38,440 bases of DNA, taken from contig JABDLU010000215.1 of the NCBI GenBank assembly GCA_013002865.1, positions 1 to 38,440 of the forward strand. The letters run 5' to 3'. Source of the stretch: Acidimicrobiia bacterium. GTDB taxonomy: Bacteria > Actinomycetota > Acidimicrobiia > Spongiisociales > SHLN01. The notes below the pieces were generated by a model. That model worked only from the letters and a program-made list of their open reading frames with translations. It made no database searches and was not told the DNA's origin. The translations under genes and the position numbers were made by a program. This document shows positions 7,870 to 15,211 of the stretch, in pieces (the stretch's first letter is position 1; each line of letters starts with the position of its first letter).

Positions 7870-9980
7870 GTAGCTCCATTGCCGCGCGCGCTGGGCGCTG
7901 GCTGAGCCTCGGCCTGATCCTGGCGCTGCTAGCCGTCCCGGGGATGGCCGCGGCCGACGAACCAACCGAGCCCACCTTCACCGTTTCCGGCGGTGGCTAC
8001 GGTCACGGCACCGGCATGAGCCAGTACGGCGCCCAGGGCCAGGCTCTCGACGGGCGCACCTGGGAGGACATCCTCAGCACCTACTTCACCGGGGTCGATT
8101 TCGCATTCCTACAGGAGAATCCCGGGCCGTCCCAGATCGGGGACGAGGGGCCCGTGTGGGTCGGCCTCGAACAGAACCTCACCAGTAAGAACATCAAGAT
8201 CTGGCCGCTCACCGGCGACCCCCACCACGTCACCGTCACCCGAGGCGGCCAGAGCGCCGTCGTGCTCCCCTACAACACGCTCTCGTTTGGGTTCACCGCA
8301 CAGGGTTGCACGTTCAGCGTCGGGGCAGTCTCCTGGGAACCGGGCTCGTGCAGTTTTGATATTGAGTGGGACGGATGGGCCGATTCCCCCACCGTCGTGC
8401 TTGACACCACGATCGCAAACGGCAGCCCGTCGTGCGACACGGGCTCGGAGCGGTGCTACAGCCGCGGCTCGCTGCTCATCCGACCAAACGCCGCATCCGG
8501 TGGGACCGTGACGGGCTTCCATCTCGTTTCCCGCCTCGATATCGAGGACTATCTCTACGGCCTGCTCGAGGTCCCCTATAGCTGGCACCCCGAAGCCCTC
8601 GAGGCGCAAGCCGTGGCCGGCCGCTCCTACGCCGCCAACAAGCAGGCATTGCGGGGCTCGCCCGAGACCTCAACATTGCGACAGGAGCTCTGCTGGTGCC
8701 AGCTGTACGACTCGACCGTCGACCAGGTCTACGGCGGCTGGGGACGCGGGGTGCCGGCCTGGCTGGATGCCGTTGACGCCACCGCCGGGATCGTGCTCTA
8801 TCACCCCGATGTAGCCGCCCCGTCGTTCCACCCCCGCCCCGGCGCACCGATTGCCGTGCCGACGTTCTACTCATCGTCGACCTTCGGCCATACCGAGGAC
8901 AGCGGCGTCGCCTTCGGCTCCGGCTTCACGCCCGGCTACCTGGTGGGAGTGCCCGACCCGTGGTCACTCTCCCCCGGGGCCAACAACCCGCTCGGCACCT
9001 GGGAAAAGGTCTTCGATCACCGTGACCTGGCCGCCCTGGTAGGTCTCGACACCCTCGATGACGTGTCGATTATCAGCTGGCTGCGGGAAGGCACCGCGAA
9101 CCAATCGGCCTACCAGATCACGTTCACCGGCACCGACAACGGGGCGCCGGCTTCGGTGACCCGGTTCGCTCGCCAGCTCCGCTCCCAGCTCGGCCTGTAT
9201 TCGATGCAGATCACCGGTGTCGAGAAGTTCGTGCCCGACGGCTACGTGGACACCGGCGGCGGGTCCGACGTCGCCGATGAAGTCGCTCTGCACGACCCGG
9301 CTACCGGCCGCTGGTACATCCGGGATGCCGGCGGCACCGCCCGGGCACCCTTCTATTACGGCATCCCGGGCGACGTCCCGCTGACCTGTGACTGGAACGG
9401 CGCCGACGGCGTGAGCACGGTTGGGCTCTACCGCCCGAGCGCCGGTTACATGTATCTGCGCAACTCGAACACCTTCGGAGTTGCCGATCTCGACTTCCAC
9501 TTCGGGATTCCCGAGGACCGGCCGATCTGCGGTGACTGGGATGGGAACGGCACCGAGACGATCGGCGTGTTCCGACCCTCGAGCGGGGTCTTCTACCTGG
9601 CCAACGTCAACGAGACCCGCTTCGCCGACATCGAACTGTCGCTGGCGGCACCGGGCTCGGTGCCGTTGGCCGGCGACTGGGACGGTGACGGTTTCGACAC
9701 CGTCGGCCTGTATGATCCGGCGACCCGCAGGCTGTCGCTCACCAACTCGCTGACAAACCCGACCATCGACGTCAGCTACGACTACAACACCATTCCCGAG
9801 GACCGCATTATTGCCGGCGATTGGGACGGCGACGGCCGTGACAGCGTCGGGGTGTTTCGCCCGCCCGACGTGGCGTTCTATCTTCGGGACGATTTCCAAA
9901 TGACATTCGCCAATCACGTGATCGAAGGATTCGGATCGGCCGGCATGACGCCGGTGGCCGGAGTGTGGGACGCCGGTTGA
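7866..9980 (+). CDS. Secreted SpoIID/LytB-domain protein with five-unit C-terminal module
   Basis: 704 residues. A signal peptide (about 1-30, ending near AAADE) is followed by a SpoIID/LytB-type domain: GYGHGTGMSQYGA at 44-56 and the core DIEDYLYGLLEVPYSW with AQAVAGRSYA at 225-256. Glu235 aligns with the catalytic Glu of SpoIID, a lytic transglycosylase acting on denuded glycan strands. Residues 471-704 form five ~47-residue units (pattern VGLYRP, YLRNSN, FGIPGD, GDWDGDG), shared with three other secreted proteins in the window. The start at 7866 is chosen because it opens the signal peptide; the frame itself extends to 7734 without plausible protein. This is an actinobacterial type with a propeller-like tail, not a sporulation marker. 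The next gene overlaps its 3' end, suggesting one transcript. Confidence 0.88.
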   Translation: MSSSIAARAGRWLSLGLILALLAVPGMAAADEPTEPTFTVSGGGYGHGTGMSQYGAQGQALDGRTWEDILSTYFTGVDFAFLQENPGPSQIGDEGPVWVGLEQNLTSKNIKIWPLTGDPHHVTVTRGGQSAVVLPYNTLSFGFTAQGCTFSVGAVSWEPGSCSFDIEWDGWADSPTVVLDTTIANGSPSCDTGSERCYSRGSLLIRPNAASGGTVTGFHLVSRLDIEDYLYGLLEVPYSWHPEALEAQAVAGRSYAANKQALRGSPETSTLRQELCWCQLYDSTVDQVYGGWGRGVPAWLDAVDATAGIVLYHPDVAAPSFHPRPGAPIAVPTFYSSSTFGHTEDSGVAFGSGFTPGYLVGVPDPWSLSPGANNPLGTWEKVFDHRDLAALVGLDTLDDVSIISWLREGTANQSAYQITFTGTDNGAPASVTRFARQLRSQLGLYSMQITGVEKFVPDGYVDTGGGSDVADEVALHDPATGRWYIRDAGGTARAPFYYGIPGDVPLTCDWNGADGVSTVGLYRPSAGYMYLRNSNTFGVADLDFHFGIPEDRPICGDWDGNGTETIGVFRPSSGVFYLANVNETRFADIELSLAAPGSVPLAGDWDGDGFDTVGLYDPATRRLSLTNSLTNPTIDVSYDYNTIPEDRIIAGDWDGDGRDSVGVFRPPDVAFYLRDDFQMTFANHVIEGFGSAGMTPVAGVWDAG

Positions 9981-10993
9981 GCCCGGTCTCCCTCGTCCTG
10001 GTCACGCACAACTCCGAAGCCCACATTGAGGCGTCGCTCGGGAGCCTGCTCGGCGACCCCGCCGGCCCGGACGAGATCATCGTCGTCGACAACGCCTCGA
10101 CCGACGGCACTGTCGGCATCGTTGAGCGGCTCGGCGTCAAGCTGGTCAGCCTCGACGAGAACCACGGCTTTGCGTACGGGTGCAATCTGGGCGCCTCGCT
10201 GACCCGCGGGGAGGTCGTGGCCTTCCTCAATCCCGACACCGAGCCGGAGCACGGATGGCTCACCCCCCTGGTCGATGCGATCCAACGCCCCGGAGTGGGC
10301 GCCGCCATGCCGGTAATGGACCTCACTTACCAACGCGGCCACTGGTTCACCTCACGCAGCGCCCTCACCTATCTCGGGTTCGCCTGGTCGACCGACAGCG
10401 GCGATCCGATCCCGCCCGATCTCGCCGAGATCGACGTCCCATTTGCATCGGGCGCGGCGTTCGTCATGAAGCGCAGCCTGTTCGACCATCTAGGTGGCTT
10501 CCGTGACGAATACTTTCTCTACCTGGAGGACGTCGACCTCGGCTGGCGACTCCGCCTGATGGGGCTGCGCAGTGTCCAGGTGCCCGATTCCCGGGTGGCC
10601 CACGACTACGAGTTCGGCCGGCACGAACGCAAGATGTACTACCTGGAACGCAACCGCCTCCGCATGGTCTGGGCGAATTATGAATCCGCCACCCTCACCC
10701 TGCTCGCCCCCGCCCTGATCATGGTGGAGTTCGCCGTCCTAGCGGCGGCGATCCGCCACGGCTGGATCGATCAGAAGCTGCAGAGCTACCGCGGCTTCTG
10801 GCAGCTGCGGAGCCTGCTCCGCCAGGAGCGAGCCCGGTCACACTCGATCCGGACCGTCGGTGATGCCGAGATACTGGCCACGATGGATGCCGCCTTCGAC
10901 GGGATCAACCAGTTTGAGATCCACCCGATCGTGCGAGCCCTCAACCGGCTCGCCGTCGGGTATCTGCGAGTCGTGCAGCGCCTGGTGGCGTAG
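9965..10993 (+). CDS. Family 2 glycosyltransferase, rhamnosyltransferase-like
   Basis: A GT-A-fold, GT2 enzyme of about 340 residues. It opens with VSLVLVTHNSEAHIE, then IIVVDNASTDGT (nucleotide-sugar binding), NHGFAYGCNLGA, the metal-binding NPDTEP, and the acceptor-side GGFRDEYFLYLEDVDLGWR. The overall pattern resembles WbbL-type rhamnosyltransferases, but the donor cannot be read from sequence. There is a hydrophobic stretch near residues 240-260. The GTG at 9965 overlaps the preceding gene by 16 bases; a TTG at 9977 forming a TTGA overlap is the alternative. Co-transcription with the SpoIID-like gene suggests an envelope role. Confidence 0.88.
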   Translation: MGRRLSPVSLVLVTHNSEAHIEASLGSLLGDPAGPDEIIVVDNASTDGTVGIVERLGVKLVSLDENHGFAYGCNLGASLTRGEVVAFLNPDTEPEHGWLTPLVDAIQRPGVGAAMPVMDLTYQRGHWFTSRSALTYLGFAWSTDSGDPIPPDLAEIDVPFASGAAFVMKRSLFDHLGGFRDEYFLYLEDVDLGWRLRLMGLRSVQVPDSRVAHDYEFGRHERKMYYLERNRLRMVWANYESATLTLLAPALIMVEFAVLAAAIRHGWIDQKLQSYRGFWQLRSLLRQERARSHSIRTVGDAEILATMDAAFDGINQFEIHPIVRALNRLAVGYLRVVQRLVA

Positions 10994-11008
10994 CCCGCCG
11001 CGGCGGGC
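10993..11008. terminator. GC-rich palindrome between convergent genes, possible bidirectional terminator
   Basis: GCCCGCCGCGGCGGGC is a perfect 16-base palindrome filling most of the gap between the glycosyltransferase stop and the phosphatase-like stop. There is no T-tract on either side, so classical intrinsic termination is not clearly supported. Confidence 0.35.
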
Positions 11009-11011
11009 CGG

Positions 11012-11386
11012 TCAGCTCAGCAGCGAACCCAACCTGCTCGACAGCACCTCGCACAGACCGTCGACATCTTCCGAGGCGTCCGGCACATCCGACCAGTCGA
11101 CGAACCGTTTCGGGGTCGCCGGGAGCTCCTCGAGCCGGCATCCGAGCGATACCACGATGTCGGCGGCTGCGATCTGTCCACGGTCCACCCGACGAGGCAC
11201 ATCGGAAAACTCGAGGGTGCGTCGCGCCAGGGCGGCGAGGGCGACCGGGTTGATCGCCGGGTCGGGCTCGGTGCCGGCGTTCGAGACGGTTAGATCGATT
11301 CCGTCCCGTCGCGCCAGATCGCGCAACAGCGCGGTGGCGAGCACCGACTTGGCTGCTCCGTGCGGGCACAGGAAGAGCACATGCAT
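11012..11386 (-). CDS. Low-molecular-weight phosphatase/arsenate-reductase-like protein with variant P-loop
   Basis: 124 residues with the LMW-PTP fold pattern: an N-terminal beta strand into the P-loop CPHGAAKS (Cys7), SNAGTEPDPAINP, and near the end WSDVPDASED, which carries the acidic residues used as general acid in the family. In standard LMW phosphatases and Trx-type arsenate reductases the loop is C-X5-R-S; here the arginine is replaced by Lys13. The start ATG directly follows the TAG of chrA, so the two form one operon. The pairing with a chromate transporter suggests a role in oxyanion handling. Activity as a phosphatase or arsenate reductase is uncertain because of the Arg-to-Lys change. 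Confidence 0.8.
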   Translation of the reverse strand: MHVLFLCPHGAAKSVLATALLRDLARRDGIDLTVSNAGTEPDPAINPVALAALARRTLEFSDVPRRVDRGQIAAADIVVSLGCRLEELPATPKRFVDWSDVPDASEDVDGLCEVLSSRLGSLLS

Positions 11387-12712
11387 CTACAGCACCCCTG
11401 CCAGCAGGCCGATGGCGGCGGCGGACACGACGACGGGCAGGATGCGCCACCGGGCGCGAAACAGCGCCCAGACGGCACCGACGGCAATCGCCACCCCGAG
11501 CCAATCAACCGTGGCGAGGGTCGGCGACAGGAGCCGGGCGCCGAGCCACTCCCGCTCGACCACCTCACCGAAGAGGGTGTACACGCCGAACCACACCCCG
11601 AGGTTGAGCACCACGCCGACAACGGCAGCAGTGATCGTCGACAGGGCACCGGAGAGGGTGGGGCGGTTCTTGAGCCGCTCGACGTGCGGGGCCCCGGCCA
11701 GGATCCAGAGGAAGGACGGCACGAACGTGACCCAGGTTGTGAGGACCGCGCCAAGCGTGCCTGCGACCAGCGGGGACAGCGTGCCCGGGGAGCGGTGGGC
11801 GCCGAGAAACCCGACGAACTGGGTGACCTGGATGAGCGGACCGGGGGTCGTTTCCGCGAGTCCCAGGCCATCGACCATCTCGCCGGGCTCGAGCCAGCCG
11901 TACACCTCGACGGCCTGCTGGGCCATGTATGCCAGCACCGAATAGGCGCCGCCGAACGTCACCACTGCGGCCTGGGAGAAGAAGACGCCGATGTCACTCC
12001 ACACCGAGCCCCAGCCGGTGACCGCCCCGATGATCAGCACGGGCCCGAGCCACAACGCCAGCCCGGCGATGATCACGAGGGCGGTCTGTGACCACCGGGG
12101 CGGGGGCGCCACCACCCCGTCGGGTGCGTCGTGGGCGGATACGGTGACAAACACATCCGGCCGGTAGTGCGCTCCGGCGAGGCCGACGAGGCCGGCCGAC
12201 AGGACGATCAGCGGAAAGGGCAGCTCGTAGAAGAAGATGGCGACAAATGAGGCGGCGGCTATCGAGAGCATCGTCGATTTCTTGACCGTTCGGCGGCCGA
12301 TCCGCAACACCGCCTGGGCCACAATCGCAACGACGGCCGGCCCCACCCCACGGAAGATGCCTTCCACCCAGGCCACGTCGCCCCATCCAGCGTCAAGCAC
12401 ACTGAGCACGAGAATCGATACGAAGCCGGGCAGGATGAAGAGCCCGCCCGCCAGCAGGCCGCCTTTGATCCCCCTGGTGAGCCAGCCGAGATAGGTGGCG
12501 AGTTGCTGGGCCTCCGGACCCGGCAGCAGCATGCAGTAGTTGAGCGCGTGCAAGAACGAGGACTCCGCCACCCACCCGCGGCGCTCGACTATCTCGTCGT
12601 GCATGGCGGCAATCTGGCCGGCGGGGCCGCCGAAGCTGTTGGCGGCCACGGTGCTCCATGCCCGCACATCCTCTCCATCAATCCGGCCAGATGTAACCGT
12701 GGTTTCAGTCAT
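11387..12712 (-). CDS. chrA: Chromate transporter ChrA (CHR family, two-domain)
   Basis: 441 residues, the usual length of the long two-domain CHR proteins that export chromate and confer resistance. The N-terminal half has the family hallmark FGGPAGQIAAMHDEIVERRGW, then FLHALNYCMLLPGPEAQQLA. The second half repeats it as FGGAYSVLAYMAQQAVE and GLAETTPGPLIQVTQFVGFLGA. About ten hydrophobic segments are visible. ATG at 12712 is preceded at six bases by TACGGT, suggesting a leaderless transcript. It is divergent from chrB with 25 bases between the two start codons, and both starts lie at or next to palindromic operator-like sequences. The phosphatase-like gene follows without a gap. Confidence 0.93.
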   Translation of the reverse strand: MTETTVTSGRIDGEDVRAWSTVAANSFGGPAGQIAAMHDEIVERRGWVAESSFLHALNYCMLLPGPEAQQLATYLGWLTRGIKGGLLAGGLFILPGFVSILVLSVLDAGWGDVAWVEGIFRGVGPAVVAIVAQAVLRIGRRTVKKSTMLSIAAASFVAIFFYELPFPLIVLSAGLVGLAGAHYRPDVFVTVSAHDAPDGVVAPPPRWSQTALVIIAGLALWLGPVLIIGAVTGWGSVWSDIGVFFSQAAVVTFGGAYSVLAYMAQQAVEVYGWLEPGEMVDGLGLAETTPGPLIQVTQFVGFLGAHRSPGTLSPLVAGTLGAVLTTWVTFVPSFLWILAGAPHVERLKNRPTLSGALSTITAAVVGVVLNLGVWFGVYTLFGEVVEREWLGARLLSPTLATVDWLGVAIAVGAVWALFRARWRILPVVVSAAAIGLLAGVL

Positions 12713-12746
12713 ATCGATACCGTACTAGGGTGCAACCATGGTTACA
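12692..12746. promoter_or_regulatory. Divergent chr promoter with paired operator-like palindromes
   Basis: Two near-palindromes of the form TGNAACCRTGGTTNCA lie at 12692-12707 (TGTAACCGTGGTTTCA) and 12731-12746 (TGCAACCATGGTTACA), with centres 39 bases apart. The first is just inside chrA, the second covers the chrB ATG. Between them sit back-to-back -10 elements: TACGGT on the minus strand (12719-12724, six bases before the chrA ATG) and TAGGGT on the plus strand (12726-12731, six bases before the chrB ATG). The symmetry suggests a dimeric regulator, possibly ChrB, controlling both directions. Confidence 0.65.
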
Positions 12747-13205
12747 AACCCAAATTGGGTGCTGCTGTCGTACCGGATCCCCCGCGAGCCGTCTACGCCC
12801 CGGATCGCCGTGTGGCGCCGGCTCAAACGCCTCGGCGTTGCCCAGCTCGGTGACGGGCTGGTGGCGCTCCCGTACGACTCGGCGACCAAGGAAGCCCTCG
12901 AGTGGGTGGCCACGATGATTGAAGAGGCGGACGGCCACGCCTCGATGTGGATCGCCACACCAACGATCCGGCGCTACGGCCGGGATCTGGCCGACGAGCT
13001 CATGGAGCAGCGGGCCGCCGAATACCGTGAGCTCATCGAGCAGGCACACGCCGCGGCCGATGCCGGCGAGTCGGCGCGATCCCGGCGAGCGTTGCGGGCC
13101 GAATTGCGCCGCATCGAGCGGCGGGACTATTTCGCTGTCCCCGAGCGCGCCGCAGCTCGCGAAGCCGTCAACCGGCTCGAGTCCATTGCGAGGTCGGAGC
13201 CATGA
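12738..13205 (+). CDS. chrB: ChrB N-terminal-domain protein (chromate-responsive regulator part)
   Basis: 155 residues matching the N-terminal domain of ChrB: WVLLSYRIPREPSTPRIAVWRRLKRLGVAQLG, a central acidic segment, then a long Arg/Glu-rich helical tail (about 95-150). In proteobacterial resistance operons ChrB is one protein of around 300 residues that senses chromate and controls chrA. Here the two domains are separate genes: the next ORF, overlapping by four bases (ATGA), encodes the C-terminal domain. Start ATG lies in a palindrome and follows TAGGGT by six bases. Divergent from chrA. Confidence 0.82.
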   Translation: MVTNPNWVLLSYRIPREPSTPRIAVWRRLKRLGVAQLGDGLVALPYDSATKEALEWVATMIEEADGHASMWIATPTIRRYGRDLADELMEQRAAEYRELIEQAHAAADAGESARSRRALRAELRRIERRDYFAVPERAAAREAVNRLESIARSEP

Positions 13206-13615
13206 AATGGGCGACTCGCACCGGCGTGCATGTCGACCGGGCGGCGACCGCCTGGCTCATCCGACGGGAGATCGATCCCGGCGCCGAGTTCATATTCGTT
13301 GAAGATCCCGACGACGTCCCGGCCGATGCCACCGCGTTCGACATGGTCGGCGCCACATTGTCCCATCGGGGCGACATGGTGACCTTCGAGACCGTGCTGG
13401 AGGACTACGAAATCACCGATCCGGCGATGGCCGCGGTCGGACGAATCGTCCATGAGGCCGATGTCGCCGACGACCTCTACGACGCCCCGGAGGCCGCCGG
13501 GCTCGACGCCATCATCCGGGGGTTGTCCATCGCGGAAACAGACGAGGCGATCCTCGAGATCACACGGCCCCTGTTCGACGGGCTGTACCTGGCGATCGAA
13601 CGGCGCCTCGGCTGA
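13202..13615 (+). CDS. ChrB C-terminal-domain protein
   Basis: 137 residues corresponding to the ChrB C-terminal domain: KWATRTGVHVDRAATAWLIRREIDPGAEFIFV, then FDMVGATLSHRGDMVTFETVLEDY, RIVHEADVADD and GLSIAE. These conserved His, Asp, Glu and Arg residues are typical of the family and could bind metal or oxyanion. The start overlaps the N-terminal-domain gene as ATGA, so the two are translated together and probably form a complex replacing the usual single polypeptide. No frameshift is implied, since each frame has its own start and stop. It ends nine bases before the convergent CAP gene. Confidence 0.82.
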   Translation: MKWATRTGVHVDRAATAWLIRREIDPGAEFIFVEDPDDVPADATAFDMVGATLSHRGDMVTFETVLEDYEITDPAMAAVGRIVHEADVADDLYDAPEAAGLDAIIRGLSIAETDEAILEITRPLFDGLYLAIERRLG

Positions 13616-13624
13616 GGCCGATTG

Positions 13625-14803
13625 CTACCAGCGCCCGGCGAGGGCGGATCCGGTCGACCGATCGGCCGAAATCACGACGGTGTCGGCGGCGGGATCGAGT
13701 CCCAGCGAGAGATGGAATTCACTCGTGGCGGGGCGATACACGCCGAGCGCATCGGCGCCGGTGCCGTCCCAATCGCCGGCGATGAGCTGCTCGCCGGCGC
13801 TCAGCACCGGTCCGGGGATGGCCAGCACGTTGCCGATGGTGGTCCCCCCGTCGGTCAGATAGAGGGTCCCGGTGGCCGGGCGCAGCATGGCGACACTGTC
13901 ATAGCCCGTCCCGAACCAGTCGCCGGCGATCGGAACATCCCCGACTTCACCGAAGCGCAGCTCGGCGTGGGCCGGCCCGATCGAGTTGGTGTTGCGTAGG
14001 AATACCGTGCCGGACTCCGGGCGGAAGACGCCGATCGTCTGGACACCATCGCCATCCCAGTCCCCGCACAGCGCAACGTCGCCGGGAGAGCCGTAGAACA
14101 CACCGGGAGCACCCTCGCCCAGAGACAGGTGGCCGGTTTGGAACAGGCCCACCGTGGTGGTTCCGTCGCCGTTCCAGTCACAGGCCAGCGGCTGATCGCC
14201 CGGAGCGCCGGATACGAGGCCGGAGTCGGCCCCGTCGGTCGACCACCAGGCGCCGGTCGCGGCGTCGTACAGTGCCGGGCGGTCGGCGCCGGGCGAAAGC
14301 GGACCGGGCTGGTGCGCCGGCAGGCCGTCTTCGCCCCGCATGAAGAGCACGGTCACGTACAGGGTGCCGTCGTCTCGAATGACCACCCCGACGCCGGCGT
14401 AGTTGTAGTTGCCGACGACATTGGCTTGATGAGTCGGCGACTCCCAAAACGCCCGGTCCAATTCGGCTACCTCATAGCCGACACCGACGTTCTCACCGAG
14501 TAAATGCCACCCGTCGGCCACCCGCCCGAGGTTGTCGCTGTGGCAGATCCGCTGGCCGGCGCTGCACCTGCCGTCTGCCTGATACCGGCTGTGCGCGCGG
14601 GCGTCGTCGACCAGATCCCAGTAGACGCCGAGCGGCGCCAATCCGAGCTGGGACCGGCGCTGATTGATGCGATCGAGGAACTCGGCCTCGGCGGCCGTCT
14701 CGTCGGGCGACTGGGCTCCCGCGGGCAAGGCCGCCGCTGCGCCGAGTACCAGCAAGGCAGTCAGCAGGATGACGAGTCGCCGCACGCCCATTCGTGTTGT
14801 CAC
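13625..14803 (-). CDS. Secreted CAP (SCP/PR1-like) domain protein with five-unit C-terminal module
   Basis: 392 residues. Signal peptide at about 1-31 (LVILLTALLVLGAAAALPAGAQ). A CAP domain follows at about 37-158, with FLDRINQRRSQLGLAPL, ARAHSRYQA, CHSDNL, GENVGVG and FWESPTHQANVVGNYNYAGVG, including the two histidines and acidic residues that line the CAP cavity. Bacterial CAP proteins are secreted and of mostly unknown biochemical role. Residues 174-392 form five ~44-residue units of the same kind as in the SpoIID-like, GH26-like and M15 proteins here. The start could be GTG at 14803 or ATG at 14791; GGAAAG lies 11 bases before the latter. Confidence 0.88.
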   Translation of the reverse strand: MTTRMGVRRLVILLTALLVLGAAAALPAGAQSPDETAAEAEFLDRINQRRSQLGLAPLGVYWDLVDDARAHSRYQADGRCSAGQRICHSDNLGRVADGWHLLGENVGVGYEVAELDRAFWESPTHQANVVGNYNYAGVGVVIRDDGTLYVTVLFMRGEDGLPAHQPGPLSPGADRPALYDAATGAWWSTDGADSGLVSGAPGDQPLACDWNGDGTTTVGLFQTGHLSLGEGAPGVFYGSPGDVALCGDWDGDGVQTIGVFRPESGTVFLRNTNSIGPAHAELRFGEVGDVPIAGDWFGTGYDSVAMLRPATGTLYLTDGGTTIGNVLAIPGPVLSAGEQLIAGDWDGTGADALGVYRPATSEFHLSLGLDPAADTVVISADRSTGSALAGRW

Positions 14804-14860
14804 TTTCCGTGGTATCAGCCGCTACAGAAAGCATCGGAAACCCCGGAAATACCTTGAATT

Positions 14861-15205
14861 GGTCAGTGGTCGGTGGTCAGTGGTCAGAAGGCATCAGGCA
14901 GTTGCCAGTTGCCAGTTCCAAGTTCCAAGTCAGAAGGATTCCGCCAAGGCGAGCGGAGTTGCGGAGCAACTCCCAAGGAACCCGAAGGATTCCCGGCATC
15001 AGGCATCAGGCAACGGCTTACCTCCCCCGCCGAAGGTGGGGGAGGCAAGGAGGGGGGTGAAAGCGCGTTCCTGTGCTCCTGATTGGGTTGCCAGTTGCAG
15101 GTTCCAAGCTGCAAGTCAGAAGGCCTCGGGCGACGGGCGACGGGCGACCGGCGACCGGCGACGGGCGTCGGGCCTCTAACGACCAACGACTAAGGACTAA
15201 CGACT
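14861..15205. repeat. Second heptamer-repeat and hairpin island in a 408-base gene-free gap
   Basis: The gap 14804-15211 holds no credible gene. In order: GGTCAGT-type units four times (14861-14888); AGTTGCC twice and AGTTCCA twice (14900-14927); a perfect 8-base stem with GGA loop (14955-14973); a 7-base stem with GAA loop and one mismatch (14977-14993); CATCAGG-type units; the 64-base shared block (15019-15082); GTTGCCA-like units; CGGGCGA/CCGGCGA units (about 15127-15172); and TAACGAC-type units four times (15178-15205). The components are the same kinds as in the island at 4880-5221 but in a different order. It lies upstream of the CAP gene and runs up to the end of the GH26-like gene. 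Confidence 0.85.
15019..15082. repeat. 64-base dispersed repeat, copy 2
   Basis: Second copy of the block at 5018-5081, same length, five transitions apart. The hairpin arms (15021-15031 and 15035-15045, GAA loop) are identical to those of copy 1. Confidence 0.85.
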
Positions 15206-15211
15206 ATCCGC

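Noticed and set aside
11360-12091. 243-codon plus-strand frame over chrA
   Set aside because: It is antisense to chrA and has no protein-like pattern.
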